Origin: HGM04593 sp045654645
GTDB lineage: Bacteria; Bacteroidota; Bacteroidia; Bacteroidales; Bacteroidaceae
Assembly (NCBI GenBank): GCA_045654645.1
Contig: JAZONR010000039.1
Location: 29,005 to 93,004 of the forward strand
Reading direction: 5' to 3'
DNA length: 64,000 nucleotides
Below are positions 34,124 through 42,433 of the stretch, piece by piece; positions within the stretch are counted from its first letter, which is position 1; every line of letters begins with the position of its first letter. The notes below the pieces were generated by a model, which saw only the letters and a program-made list of their open reading frames with translations, did not search any database and was not told the origin of the DNA. Both the position numbers and the translations under genes were made by a program.

Positions 34124-34155
34124 TTTGGTTTATAAATTAAAAGGGGCTACCTTTG
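34124..34155 (+). promoter_or_regulatory. Promoter of greA-HIT
   Basis: TTTG at 34124-34127 and TACCTTTG at 34148-34155 are 20 bp apart, the full Bacteroidota consensus. The predicted start near 34162 gives a ~78-nt leader ahead of greA, which contains the hairpin at 34179-34204. Confidence 0.78.
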
Positions 34156-34178
34156 CCAAAGAAATAAAGAGGGATAAT

Positions 34179-34219
34179 GGGTTCCAGCACTCGTGTTGGA
34201 ATCCTTTGTTTTACTGTTT
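34179..34219 (+). terminator. Terminator-like hairpin in the greA leader (candidate attenuator)
   Basis: Arms 34179-34190 and 34193-34204 form an uninterrupted 11-bp stem with two G-U pairs and a tetraloop. T-rich sequence follows at once (TTTGTTTTACTGTTTT). It lies between the promoter and the greA ATG, so it should stop part of the transcripts and release a short leader RNA of ~50 nt. In E. coli the greA leader also terminates early and yields GraL RNAs; the similarity here is in arrangement only. Confidence 0.6.
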
Positions 34220-34239
34220 TAATATAAAGGTTTTAAGAA

Positions 34240-34701
34240 ATGAGTTATATGTCAGAAGAAGGCTACAAGAAATTGTTGGCCGATTTAAAGGAACTCGAGG
34301 CAAAGCGCCCCGAAATAGTTCGTCAGATTGCCGAGGCGCGCGACAAGGGCGACCTCTCGGAGAATGCCGAATACGATGCCGCAAAGGAGGCTCAGGGCTT
34401 GTTGGAGATGAGAATAAGCGAGTTGAAGATGGTTATTGCCGAGGCAAAAATCATTGACACCACAAAACTCAGCAGCGACACCGTGCAGGTGCTCACAAAG
34501 GTTGGTCTCAAGAACACAAAGACCGGCGCCACAATGCAGTACACTATTGTGCCCGAGAGCGAGGCAAACTTGCGCGAGGCAAAGATTTCAATAAACACCC
34601 CCATTGCAAAGGGCCTTCTTGGCAAGAAGGTGGGCGACACTGCCGAGATTACCGTGCCACAGGGCAAGCTCTATTTTGAGATAACAAGCATCTCGTTCTA
34701 A
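34240..34701 (+). CDS. greA: Transcription elongation factor GreA
   Basis: A 153-residue GreA that stimulates cleavage of backtracked RNA by RNA polymerase. The N-terminal coiled coil spans ~residues 5-75 and ends in the tip-bearing turn with DKGDLSENAEYDAAKE at ~35-50, where the conserved acidic residues that enter the polymerase channel lie. The C-terminal FKBP-like domain (~80-153) contains ATMQYTIVPESEAN and SINTPIAKGLLGKKVGD. Length and start (MSYMSEEGYKKL) are standard. HIT follows after 14 bp. The leader has a terminator-like hairpin. Confidence 0.97.
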   Translation: MSYMSEEGYKKLLADLKELEAKRPEIVRQIAEARDKGDLSENAEYDAAKEAQGLLEMRISELKMVIAEAKIIDTTKLSSDTVQVLTKVGLKNTKTGATMQYTIVPESEANLREAKISINTPIAKGLLGKKVGDTAEITVPQGKLYFEITSISF

Positions 34702-34715
34702 AAAGCGGCACCACA

Positions 34716-35111
34716 ATGGCAACAATATTCAGCAGAATAGTCGCAGGCGAAATTCCCAGCTACAAGGTAGCCGAGGATGAGCAGTTCTATGCATTCCTGG
34801 ACATCAACCCGTTAGCCAAGGGACACACCCTTGTCATCCCCAAGCGCGAGGTTGATTATTTCTTCGACCTCACAGATGAGGAGATAGGCGCAATGCAGGT
34901 GTTTGCCAAGAAGGTGGCCACTGCCATTAAGCGTGCATTTCCCTGCATCAAGGTGGGACAAGCCGTGCTTGGCCTCGAGGTACCCCACGCACACATTCAT
35001 CTTGTGCCAATGCAGAGCGAGAAAGATATGCTCTTCACGAACCCCAAGCTGCAACTGAGCCCCGAGGAGTTTAAAGAGATTGCCGAGAAGATAAACAAGG
35101 AGATTGCCTGA
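34716..35111 (+). CDS. HIT-family (histidine triad) nucleotide-binding protein
   Basis: A 131-residue Hint/HIT protein. The N-terminal TIFSRIVAGEIPSYKVAEDE block and the histidine triad HAHIHLVPM (residues ~90-98) are intact; these proteins hydrolyse nucleoside phosphoramidates or dinucleotides through the central His. It follows greA by 14 bp and shares its transcript. Its 3' end is part of the terminator stem at 35094-35127. Confidence 0.94.
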   Translation: MATIFSRIVAGEIPSYKVAEDEQFYAFLDINPLAKGHTLVIPKREVDYFFDLTDEEIGAMQVFAKKVATAIKRAFPCIKVGQAVLGLEVPHAHIHLVPMQSEKDMLFTNPKLQLSPEEFKEIAEKINKEIA

Positions 35112-35127
35112 CAGCAATCTCTTTGTT
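35094..35127 (+). terminator. Terminator of greA-HIT
   Basis: A 14-bp stem (35094-35107 with 35114-35127, one G-U pair) with a 6-nt loop containing the HIT stop codon region. The 3' arm ends in CTTTGTT and is followed by AATT, a weak T-tract. Confidence 0.65.
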
Positions 35128-35201
35128 AATTACCGAAGACGAAAAAAGCTGCAATAAAAAAGTTTTTTTCATAACCCCGGTCTCATATTAAAATAATTCA
35201 T

Positions 35202-35209
35202 TATCTTTG
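35202..35209 (+). promoter_or_regulatory. Candidate -7 box of tRNA-Ala
   Basis: TATCTTTG on the plus strand, 22 bp before the first tRNA base. A -33 TTG is not clear. The distance fits a start a few bases upstream of the mature tRNA. Confidence 0.5.
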
Positions 35210-35231
35210 CATCGTAAAATCACATCAACAC

Positions 35232-35305
35232 GGGGCATTAGCTCATCTGGCTAGAGCGTTTGACTGGCAGTCAAAAGGTGACGAGTTCGACTCTCGTATG
35301 CTCCA
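35232..35305 (+). tRNA. tRNA-Ala (anticodon GGC)
   Basis: A 74-nt cloverleaf: acceptor GGGGCAT with ATGCTCC, D-arm GCTC/GAGC, anticodon stem TTTGA/TCAAA with loop CTGGCAG (anticodon GGC), 5-nt variable loop, T-arm ACGAG/CTCGT with TTCGACT loop. The third acceptor pair is G3-U70, the alanyl-tRNA synthetase identity element. The discriminator is A and CCA is not encoded. Confidence 0.97.
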
Positions 35306-35306
35306 C

Positions 35307-35341
35307 AAAAAAATCAGCAGAAATTTTCTGCTGATTTTTTT
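35307..35341 (+). terminator. Terminator of tRNA-Ala
   Basis: A near-perfect A/T-flanked inverted repeat centred on ATCAGCAGAAA/TTTCTGCTGAT, beginning immediately after the tRNA and ending in seven T. The 140 bp after it, up to the small minus-strand gene, show nothing recognisable. Confidence 0.88.
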
Positions 35342-35483
35342 GTTCCAATAGACAGATGTCAGAGAGCTACACAACGTGCAGTCCAATGTACGAGGTGGTT
35401 AATACGCTGTGCGGGCATTCGTTTTCCCACACAAGAACACAAGAACAGACTGTTGGCTCTTGCCCATAGCTGGCAGGTGCGCC

Positions 35484-35735
35484 TCAATAATCTGCGCCAT
35501 CCTCGGCAGCCATAGAACACGTATCATTGTCCTCGCCACCAAGTTCGTAGCTCTTTGGAGCAAACTGTTTCATCGCCTTCTTGCGCAAAGCAAGAAACTC
35601 CTCGGCATCCTCGGGAGAAAAGACATCCCTGATCTCCTCTTCGGTATACATAAGCGCAGCTGCAGCACCCGAAACAATATCCACTCCCATATCTATGCTG
35701 GAAATCTTCTTTTGGCTCTTATTTGACATTGCCAT
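35484..35735 (-). CDS. Small acidic hypothetical protein
   Basis: An 83-residue open frame on the minus strand, with ATG start and codon use like its neighbours. It has no signal peptide or membrane segment. The middle is acidic and helical (YTEEEIRDVFSPEDAEEFLALRKKAMKQF, residues ~30-58) and the C-terminus is Glu/Asp-rich. I do not recognise the family. It stands alone between the tRNA-Ala terminator and the GH92 gene, transcribed leftward. A plus-strand frame of 105 codons over the same bases lacks a coding look, so the minus strand is preferred. Confidence 0.55.
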   Translation of the reverse strand: MAMSNKSQKKISSIDMGVDIVSGAAAALMYTEEEIRDVFSPEDAEEFLALRKKAMKQFAPKSYELGGEDNDTCSMAAEDGADY

Positions 35736-35908
35736 TTCTTAATAATTATATGATTCTGCTTTTTACGTCAATGCACAAACATCGACAATGCAAATGTAAT
35801 ATTTATTGCCCATTATACACAACATTTGCCGCTCAATAAACTTTTTTTCATCAACAACAGCGCCAATATTATGTTCAACCCGGCACACCACTTCCCCAAC
35901 AGCACTCC

Positions 35909-38200
35909 TTAATGTTTCTCCCGGGAGAATGAATAGGGGGCATCACTTTCGGCCGTTCCGCGCATAAGATTCGGCTCACTGCTCATTTGCATCTCAATCT
36001 TCGCCCCATTGAGCAACGCCCCGTGAGAGACGTAGTTGCGCGTATACTCCTCGCCGTTGAGCAACATACGACCAATATACGGAGCCCCTGCACTGTTTCC
36101 CTGCGCCTCAACAACGAAGCTGTTACCATTCTCCAAATGCACTGTGGCACGTTCAAACAGAGGTGAGCCGAATACATACTCATCACTTGCAGGACAGACA
36201 GGATAGAAGCCAAGTGCCGAGAATACATACCAAGCCGATGTCTGACCATTATCCTCATCGCCACAATAACCGTCGGGGGTTGGCGAGTAGAGGCGCTCCA
36301 TTACCTGACGCACCCTATACTGCGCCTTCCAGGGAGAGCCGGCATAGTTATAGAGGTATATAATATGTTGCACGGGCTGATTGCCGTGGGCATAGTTGCC
36401 CATATTCATTACCACCATCTCACGTATCTCGTGAATGGGGAAACCATAGTAGCTGTCATCATAGCGAGGTGGCAAGGAGAATACCGAATCGAGCATCTGC
36501 TCAAAAAGCCGTTTGCCACCCATAAGATCAACAAGCCCCTGTACATCGTGAAACACCGACCAGGTATAGTGCCAACTGTTGCCTTCGGTAAAATTTCCGC
36601 CCCACTTCAACGGCGAAAAGCGCTGCTCAAAAGTTCCATCGGCATTGCGCCCGCACATCAGCTTATGGTCGTTCCTGAAAAGATTACGGTAATTAAGGGC
36701 ACGCCTCTCAAGCTCGCGCAGCTCCTTTTTAGGACGTCCAAGCGACTTCGCCACCTGAAGTATGCACCAATCGTTATAGGCATATTCAAGAGTGCGGGCA
36801 GCACTCTCGTTAATACCCACATCACAGGGCACATACCCCAGACGGTTGTAATATTCGTGCCCCATACGGCCGGTAGACGGCACTGACGGATGAACAGCCT
36901 TTGTCGCGTGAAGCAGACCTTTGTAGAGGGTCTCGGTATCGGAGAGGCACACCCCCTTGACAAACGCATCAGCAAGCACCGATGCCGAGTTGTTGCCCAC
37001 CATACAATTGCGATGGCCGGGGCTGGCCCACTCTGGAAAGAAGCCACTCTCGCGGTAAACATTCAACAGCCCCTCCTGAATCTCGGAATTCACCGAAGGA
37101 TAGACAAGATTCAGCAGTGGAAAAAGCGAGCGGAATGTGTCCCAGAACCCGGTATCGGTGTACATATAACCCGGCTTAACCTCGCCATTATAGGGACTAT
37201 AGTGATATATGCTTCCATCGGCAGCCACCTCGTAGAACTTGCGGGGAAAGAGCAAGGAACGATAGAGGCAAGAGTAGAAAGTGTTTAGTTGCTCTGTTGT
37301 GCCGCCATCAACATCAATGCGCCCCAGCACACTGTTCCAACGAGATTGCCCACGCGCCACAACTGCATCAAAAGAGTCATCACCAAGCTCGCCAAGATTG
37401 AGAAGCGCCTGCTCGGGGCTAATAAACGAAGAGGCTACGCGGGCGTGCACCACCCCGTCTGTCCCAAAGCCCAACACTGCACCCGTGTGATAGGCCTGCT
37501 GTTCAAGAGCCTCATTCTCCAACAGAATACGGGATGTGGCATCGGCGGCAGCAAAGGTGCCGGCATAGGAAAAAGGGGCATCGAACTGCACAACGAAATA
37601 GTTGCGGAAGTTTTTCGGCACACCGCCATTGTTGCGCGTTGTGTAGCCGACAACCATCCTCTTTTCGGGGATTACCTTTATTGCCGAGCCTCTGTCATAG
37701 GCATCCAGCACCACAAAGGAGCTGTCCGAGGGAAAGGTGAAACGGAATATTGCAGCACGCTCGGTTGGTGTCATTTCTGCAAGTATATCATAGTCGGCAA
37801 GATATACTTTATAGTAGTGTGGCATCGCCTCCTCGGCCTTATGCGAGAACCAACTCGCACGTTTCTCCTCATCCAACGACGGGAAGCCGGTTACCGGCAT
37901 AAGAGAGAATTGCCCATAGTCGTTTATCCAAGGGCTTGGCTGATGAGTCTGCTCGAAGCCATAGATTTTATGCGCCGTGTAGGTATATTTCCAACCATCG
38001 CCCACACGCGCTGTGCGGGGAGACCAGAAATTCATTCCCCAAGGCATTGCAATGGCCGGATAGGTGTTACCCGATGAGAATTCAAATGAAGAGTGTGTTC
38101 CCATCAGGGGATTTACATACTGCACATAATCACGTTCCTGTGCCACGATGCTGCCCACCAAAAGCAACGAAAAGAAAAAGGTTATTATAATGTTTCTCAT
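35909..38200 (-). CDS. GH92 family alpha-1,2-mannosidase
   Basis: A 763-residue secreted glycoside hydrolase of family GH92, calcium-dependent exo-alpha-mannosidases common in gut Bacteroidota and active on high-mannose N-glycans or mannans. A signal peptide covers residues 1-20 (cleavage after VAQ). The N-terminal beta-sandwich begins with YVQYVNPLMGTHSSFEFSSGNTYPA, a block typical of GH92. The (alpha/alpha)6 catalytic part has YMYTDTGFWDTFRSLFPL, GRMGHEYYNRLGYVPCD, and DNGQTSAWYVFSALGFYPVCPAS near the C-terminus. No SusC/SusD pair is adjacent, so it is a lone enzyme here. Linkage specificity cannot be read. Confidence 0.95.
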   Translation of the reverse strand: MRNIIITFFFSLLLVGSIVAQERDYVQYVNPLMGTHSSFEFSSGNTYPAIAMPWGMNFWSPRTARVGDGWKYTYTAHKIYGFEQTHQPSPWINDYGQFSLMPVTGFPSLDEEKRASWFSHKAEEAMPHYYKVYLADYDILAEMTPTERAAIFRFTFPSDSSFVVLDAYDRGSAIKVIPEKRMVVGYTTRNNGGVPKNFRNYFVVQFDAPFSYAGTFAAADATSRILLENEALEQQAYHTGAVLGFGTDGVVHARVASSFISPEQALLNLGELGDDSFDAVVARGQSRWNSVLGRIDVDGGTTEQLNTFYSCLYRSLLFPRKFYEVAADGSIYHYSPYNGEVKPGYMYTDTGFWDTFRSLFPLLNLVYPSVNSEIQEGLLNVYRESGFFPEWASPGHRNCMVGNNSASVLADAFVKGVCLSDTETLYKGLLHATKAVHPSVPSTGRMGHEYYNRLGYVPCDVGINESAARTLEYAYNDWCILQVAKSLGRPKKELRELERRALNYRNLFRNDHKLMCGRNADGTFEQRFSPLKWGGNFTEGNSWHYTWSVFHDVQGLVDLMGGKRLFEQMLDSVFSLPPRYDDSYYGFPIHEIREMVVMNMGNYAHGNQPVQHIIYLYNYAGSPWKAQYRVRQVMERLYSPTPDGYCGDEDNGQTSAWYVFSALGFYPVCPASDEYVFGSPLFERATVHLENGNSFVVEAQGNSAGAPYIGRMLLNGEEYTRNYVSHGALLNGAKIEMQMSSEPNLMRGTAESDAPYSFSREKH

Positions 38201-38312
38201 ATTCCACGAACTCTACGCCGTGCTAATTTATAAAAATGGAACGATATAACCAAATCGGCAACTTCCACAAAAGAGGGCTAATGAGAAAAGATGTGAAAAA
38301 AGTGGAGCTTTG

Positions 38313-38343
38313 TTGTAAATGAACACTCTTTTTTATATGTTTG
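38313..38343 (+). promoter_or_regulatory. Promoter of lpd
   Basis: TTG at 38313-38315 and TATGTTTG at 38336-38343 are separated by 20 bp. Start near 38350 gives a ~51-nt leader, which contains the 10-bp palindrome GTTTGCAAAC at 38373-38382. Confidence 0.65.
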
Positions 38344-38400
38344 CATTAGCTGTACAATGCAGCATCCATTAAGTTTGCAAACCTGTAAATTATATTTAAT

Positions 38401-39744
38401 ATGTTTGATTTGGCTATCATTGGAGGCGGCCCGGCCGGTTATGTTGCGGCCGAAAATGCAGGCGCAAATGGCCTGAAAGTGGTTCTTTTTGAGAAACGCG
38501 AGCTTGGAGGCGTGTGTTTGAACGAAGGGTGCATACCCACAAAAACACTGCTCTACAGTGCAAAAATGTATGACCAGGCAAACGGCGGCAAAAAGTATGG
38601 CATAACCGTCGGCGATGTTGTCTATGACTACAAAAAGATGACCGACCGCAAGACAAAAGTCGTGCGCAAGTTAGTGGCGGGAATAAAGATGAAGATGGAG
38701 GCCAACAACATTGAGGTGGTGCGCGGCGAGGCTGTCATCACCACAGGAGACGCCAGCTGCATAGAGATAACCTGCAACGGACAGACATACAAGGCTGCAA
38801 AGCTGCTAATCTGCACCGGCAGCGAGGCTTTTGTACCACCAATCCCCGGCATTGATGGCAATGATGCAGTGCTCACCAACCGAGAGATACTTGCACTCTC
38901 TGAAGCCCCGGCAAGCATTGTTATAATTGGCGGCGGAGTCATTGGAATGGAGTTCGCAAGCCTCTACAACAGTCTGGGCATACCGGTTACAGCAATAGAG
39001 ATGCTGCCGGAAATTCTTGGAGGTATGGACAAAGAGGTGAGCGAAATGCTGCGTAACATCTATGCCAAACGCGGTGTTAAGTTCCAGTTGCAGTGCAAGG
39101 TTACCGGCATTGAAGGAAACACGGTACACTATACCGACGCCGAGGGCAACGCACAGAGCGTTGAAGGCGATAAGATTTTGATGAGCGTTGGCCGCCGCCC
39201 CGTGCTCAAGGGCTATGGATTGGAGAATATAGCTGTTGATGTAGAGCGCGGCATAAAGGTAAATGCAAGGATGCAGACGAGCCTTCCCAATGTATATGCC
39301 GCAGGCGATGTTACAGGCTTCTCTATGCTTGCACACACCGCAAGCCGCGAAGCCGAGGTTGCCGTAAACAATATGCTTGGCATTGAAGAGAATATGGTAT
39401 ACAATGCTGTTCCCGGAGTTGTATATACCAACCCCGAGGTGAGCAGCGTTGGCATCACCGAGGAGCAAGCCACAAAAGAGGGTATTGCATACACCCTCCA
39501 CAAACTGCCTATGACATACGCCGGACGCTTTGTTGCCGAAAACGAAGGACAGACAGGCCTGTGTAAAATACTTGTTTCATCAGATGAGAAAATTATTGGT
39601 GTCCATATGCTTGGCAACCCCTGCAGCGAGTTTATTGGTGCAGCCTGTCTTGCAATAACCAACGGGCTCACCGTGGAGCAGTTACGAAGCACAATATTCC
39701 CCCACCCCACCGTGAGCGAGATAATCAAAGAAACACTGCTTTAA
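38401..39744 (+). CDS. lpd: Dihydrolipoyl dehydrogenase
   Basis: A 447-residue flavoprotein disulfide oxidoreductase (E3 component). FAD motif IIGGGPAGYVAAENA at 6-20, redox-active disulfide GGVCLNEGCIPTK with C39 and C44, NAD motif IVIIGGGVIGMEFASLYNSLG near 172-192, second FAD motif YAAGDVTG near 300, and the C-terminal catalytic His-Glu pair in HPTVSE near 437. It can serve 2-oxoacid dehydrogenases or glycine cleavage; no E1/E2 or gcv genes are adjacent. Its own promoter and divergence from GH92 suggest a single-gene unit. Confidence 0.95.
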   Translation: MFDLAIIGGGPAGYVAAENAGANGLKVVLFEKRELGGVCLNEGCIPTKTLLYSAKMYDQANGGKKYGITVGDVVYDYKKMTDRKTKVVRKLVAGIKMKMEANNIEVVRGEAVITTGDASCIEITCNGQTYKAAKLLICTGSEAFVPPIPGIDGNDAVLTNREILALSEAPASIVIIGGGVIGMEFASLYNSLGIPVTAIEMLPEILGGMDKEVSEMLRNIYAKRGVKFQLQCKVTGIEGNTVHYTDAEGNAQSVEGDKILMSVGRRPVLKGYGLENIAVDVERGIKVNARMQTSLPNVYAAGDVTGFSMLAHTASREAEVAVNNMLGIEENMVYNAVPGVVYTNPEVSSVGITEEQATKEGIAYTLHKLPMTYAGRFVAENEGQTGLCKILVSSDEKIIGVHMLGNPCSEFIGAACLAITNGLTVEQLRSTIFPHPTVSEIIKETLL

Positions 39745-39892
39745 CACATAGCGATATATATGGCACGCCAAACAGCTGCTTCTGAGCTAAAAAATGGAAA
39801 AAAGTTTAACTTTCGGGAACATTTTACCATTTCTTTAGGTTTGTTCAATAAAAAGCAGTTATTTTGCTTAATGAAAGAAAAAAACATATAAA

Positions 39893-41191
39893 ATGAAAAA
39901 TATCAATGTGAAGCCGGCAAACGGCAAACTTGGTGTGATGTGCGTGGGCCTGGGCGCAGTTACCACAACCACCATAATTGGCGCACTGATGGCACGCAAA
40001 GGACTTGCACAGCCTGTGGGCTCGTTTGCCTGTGAAGGTATTATGCGTGTGGGCAAAGGAGATGACAAGTGCTACAAAGAGGTAAAGGACATTGTACCCC
40101 TTGCCAAGCTCAACGACCTTGTATTCGGCGCTTGGGATATCTACGAAGATGACGCATACGAAGCTGCAATAAAAGCCGATGTGCTGAAACAGAGAGACAT
40201 CGACCCGATAAAGGATGAACTGCACGCAATACGCCCCTATAAGGCCCTTTTCGACAAAAGTTACGCCAGCAACATCGACGGCCCCAATGTAAAGAAGGGC
40301 AACCGATGGGAGATGACAGAACAATTGCGCGAGGATATACGTAATTTCAAGGCCGAGAACAGTTGCGACCGCGTTGTGGTTATTTGGATTGCCAGCACCG
40401 AGAAATTCATCAAACGCAATGATAATGTGCACGGAAACATCGCCTCCTTCGAGGCAGCGATGAAGGCCGATGACACAGCAAACATTGCGCCCAGTATGTG
40501 CTATGCCTATGCAGCAATGCGCGAGGGATGCCCCTTTGTGATGGGCGCCCCCAACCTTTGCATAGACATTCCTGCAATGTGGGAACTTGCCCAAGAGACC
40601 GGGACACCTATTACAGGAAAGGATTTCAAGAGCGGTCAGACAATGATGAAAACAGTGCTTGCACCCGCATTCTTCACCCGCCAACTTGGTGTGAGAGGTT
40701 GGTTCTCCACCAACATACTTGGCAACCGCGACGGCGTGGTGCTCGACAACCCCGAGAACTTCGAGACCAAGCGTGTGAGCAAAACATCGGCTCTTGAAAA
40801 CATACTCGACAGCGATGTCTACCCCGACCTTTACAGCGATATGTACCACAAGGTGCGCATCAACTACTACCCGCCAAGAGGCGATGAGAAGGAGAGCTGG
40901 GACAACATCGACATCTTTGGATGGATGGGCTACCCAATGACTATAAAGGTAAACTTCCTGTGCCGCGACTCGATATTGGCTGCCCCACTGGTGCTCGACC
41001 TTATACTGTTCAGCGACCTTGCACAGAGAGCCGGAGAATGTGGCATTCAGGAATTTATGTCGTTCTACTGCAAGGCGCCTATGCACAAGGATGGCGAAAA
41101 ACCCGTACACGACCTCTTCAAGCAGTTTGCAATGCTTAAAAACAAGATACGTGAATTGGGAGGTTACGAAGCCGACCAGGAACTCGACTAA
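39893..41191 (+). CDS. ino1: Inositol-3-phosphate synthase (myo-inositol-1-phosphate synthase)
   Basis: A 432-residue NAD-dependent synthase converting glucose-6-phosphate to inositol-3-phosphate. The N-terminal nucleotide-binding region reads LGVMCVGLGAVTTTTIIGAL (13-32). The catalytic tetramerisation part contains GAPNLCIDIPAMWELA, GKDFKSGQTMMKTVLAP and STNILGNRDGVVL, matching bacterial/archaeal MIPS. Some Bacteroidota use this enzyme to make inositol phospholipids and sphingolipids, usually next to other inositol-lipid genes. Here it lies alone between lpd and argR. Strong hairpin terminator after the stop. Confidence 0.95.
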   Translation: MKNINVKPANGKLGVMCVGLGAVTTTTIIGALMARKGLAQPVGSFACEGIMRVGKGDDKCYKEVKDIVPLAKLNDLVFGAWDIYEDDAYEAAIKADVLKQRDIDPIKDELHAIRPYKALFDKSYASNIDGPNVKKGNRWEMTEQLREDIRNFKAENSCDRVVVIWIASTEKFIKRNDNVHGNIASFEAAMKADDTANIAPSMCYAYAAMREGCPFVMGAPNLCIDIPAMWELAQETGTPITGKDFKSGQTMMKTVLAPAFFTRQLGVRGWFSTNILGNRDGVVLDNPENFETKRVSKTSALENILDSDVYPDLYSDMYHKVRINYYPPRGDEKESWDNIDIFGWMGYPMTIKVNFLCRDSILAAPLVLDLILFSDLAQRAGECGIQEFMSFYCKAPMHKDGEKPVHDLFKQFAMLKNKIRELGGYEADQELD

Positions 41192-41200
41192 TTATATGCA

Positions 41201-41240
41201 AAAAATATGCAACAGCGGCCAACTGTTGCATATTTTTTTT
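41201..41240 (+). terminator. Terminator of inositol-3-phosphate synthase gene
   Basis: A 14-bp perfect stem (41202-41215 with 41223-41236) and a 7-nt loop CGGCCAA, followed by T to 41240. It starts 10 bp after the stop codon. Confidence 0.9.
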
Positions 41241-41303
41241 ACTTTTTAGTAACTTATTACATAAAAAATAGAGAACGATATTCAGTTTTTGTTTAAATAT
41301 ACC

Positions 41304-41311
41304 TATATTTG
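41304..41311 (+). promoter_or_regulatory. Candidate -7 box of the arg operon
   Basis: TATATTTG on the plus strand, predicted start near 41318 and a leader of only ~22 nt before argR. No TTG at the standard distance (nearest TTTG is only 12 bp away). Confidence 0.5.
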
Positions 41312-41339
41312 CAAGCCAAAGTAATAAATATACAATTTT

Positions 41340-41819
41340 ATGAAAATAAAGAGTTCACGCCTCGATGCAATAAGACTTATTCTCTCTACCCAAGAAATAG
41401 GTTCACAGGAGGAGCTGCTGAACGCGCTTGCGAACGAAGGGTTTAAACTTACACAGGCAACATTGTCGCGCGACCTGCACCAACTGCGCGTTGTAAAGAC
41501 AGTGGGCCTGCAGGGCCGCTACCGCTATGTGCTCACACGACCCAACCAAATGCGCCACGATACCAAACAGGAAGACGTGCGCCCAGCGCAGATGCACGAC
41601 AACAGCGGTTTCTTGTCAATAAAATTCTCGGGCAACATTGCTGTAATACGCACAAAGCCCAGTTATGCAGGCACATTGGCCTATCACATTGACAATAGCG
41701 ACTTCCCCGAGATATTGGGAACAATAGCCGGCGATGACACAGTGATGATGATTATTGCCGAAGATGTGCCGCGCGGTGCAGTGCTCAGAGCATTGAGAAA
41801 CATCATACCAAACATTTAA
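41340..41819 (+). CDS. argR: Arginine repressor ArgR
   Basis: A 159-residue ArgR. The N-terminal winged helix spans ~1-70 (SRLDAIRLILSTQEIGSQEELLNAL, then TLSRDLHQLRVVK as recognition helix). The C-terminal hexamerisation and arginine-binding domain (~85-159) holds IPGSD-like positions in GTIAGDDTVMMIIAED. It is the first gene of argR-GNAT-argG-argC-argD, so it very likely controls its own operon in response to arginine; no ARG box was confirmed by eye. Confidence 0.94.
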   Translation: MKIKSSRLDAIRLILSTQEIGSQEELLNALANEGFKLTQATLSRDLHQLRVVKTVGLQGRYRYVLTRPNQMRHDTKQEDVRPAQMHDNSGFLSIKFSGNIAVIRTKPSYAGTLAYHIDNSDFPEILGTIAGDDTVMMIIAEDVPRGAVLRALRNIIPNI

Positions 41820-41831
41820 ACAAAGACTGAA

Positions 41832-42401
41832 ATGGAAGAGATTGAATACAACGACGGTATTGAGGTTACCATTGCCAATGCCTCGCACGAAAAATATGTC
41901 GATGAGATACTTGAGACCATTAGCGCAGCTGCAAAGGTGCGCGGCACCGGTATCGCAAAACGCACACACGAATATGTTGCCCAGAAAATGAAGGAGGGCA
42001 AGGCTGTTATTGCACTTGCCGGCGAGGAGTTCGCAGGTTTCTGCTACATCGAGAGTTGGGGCAACAGACAGTATGTAGCCAACTCGGGACTGATAGTGAG
42101 GGAGAAATTCCGCGGACACGGCCTTGCACGACGCATCAAACAAAGAGCCTTCAACCTCTCAAGGGAGAAGTGGCCCGAGGCCAAGCTCTTTGGACTCACA
42201 AGCGGCGGCGCTGTTATGAAGATAAACACAGAACTGGGATATGTTCCCGTGCCATTCTCGGAACTCACCGATGATGAGGCATTTTGGAAAGGTTGCCAAG
42301 GCTGTGTGAACCACGATGTGCTGATGCGCACCGACAGGCGCTATTGCATCTGCACAGCAATGCTTTACGACCCTGCAAAGCACGCAAAGAAAGAGAAATG
42401 A
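41832..42401 (+). CDS. GNAT acyltransferase of the arginine operon, candidate N-succinylglutamate synthase
   Basis: A 189-residue GNAT-fold protein. The acyl-CoA pyrophosphate-binding motif A reads VREKFRGHGLARRIKQRAF (~residues 88-106). The position directly after argR and before argG is shared with Bacteroides, where I recall genetic work assigning the equivalent gene (BT3761 in B. thetaiotaomicron) to the first, glutamate-acylating step. Bacteroidota of this group use succinylated rather than acetylated arginine intermediates, so N-succinylglutamate synthase is the best guess. No argA or argJ is in the window. The function is from synteny and recollection, not from active-site reading. Spacing to argR is 12 bp. 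Confidence 0.7.
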   Translation: MEEIEYNDGIEVTIANASHEKYVDEILETISAAAKVRGTGIAKRTHEYVAQKMKEGKAVIALAGEEFAGFCYIESWGNRQYVANSGLIVREKFRGHGLARRIKQRAFNLSREKWPEAKLFGLTSGGAVMKINTELGYVPVPFSELTDDEAFWKGCQGCVNHDVLMRTDRRYCICTAMLYDPAKHAKKEK

Positions 42402-42433
42402 ACATTAATTAGAAAAGAATACACATAAATATA

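Noticed and set aside
35409..35726. Plus-strand 105-codon frame opposite the small hypothetical gene
   Set aside because: It starts directly downstream of a terminator without a promoter-like sequence and lacks coding-type codon use; the minus-strand frame is more plausible.
39845..41110. A 421-codon open frame on the minus strand covering almost all of the inositol-3-phosphate synthase gene
   Set aside because: It is antisense to a gene with clear family motifs, has a low-complexity His/Cys/Val-rich composition, and arises from the codon bias of the sense strand. Similar long antisense frames exist opposite thrA (5647-6726) and argG (42716-43783).
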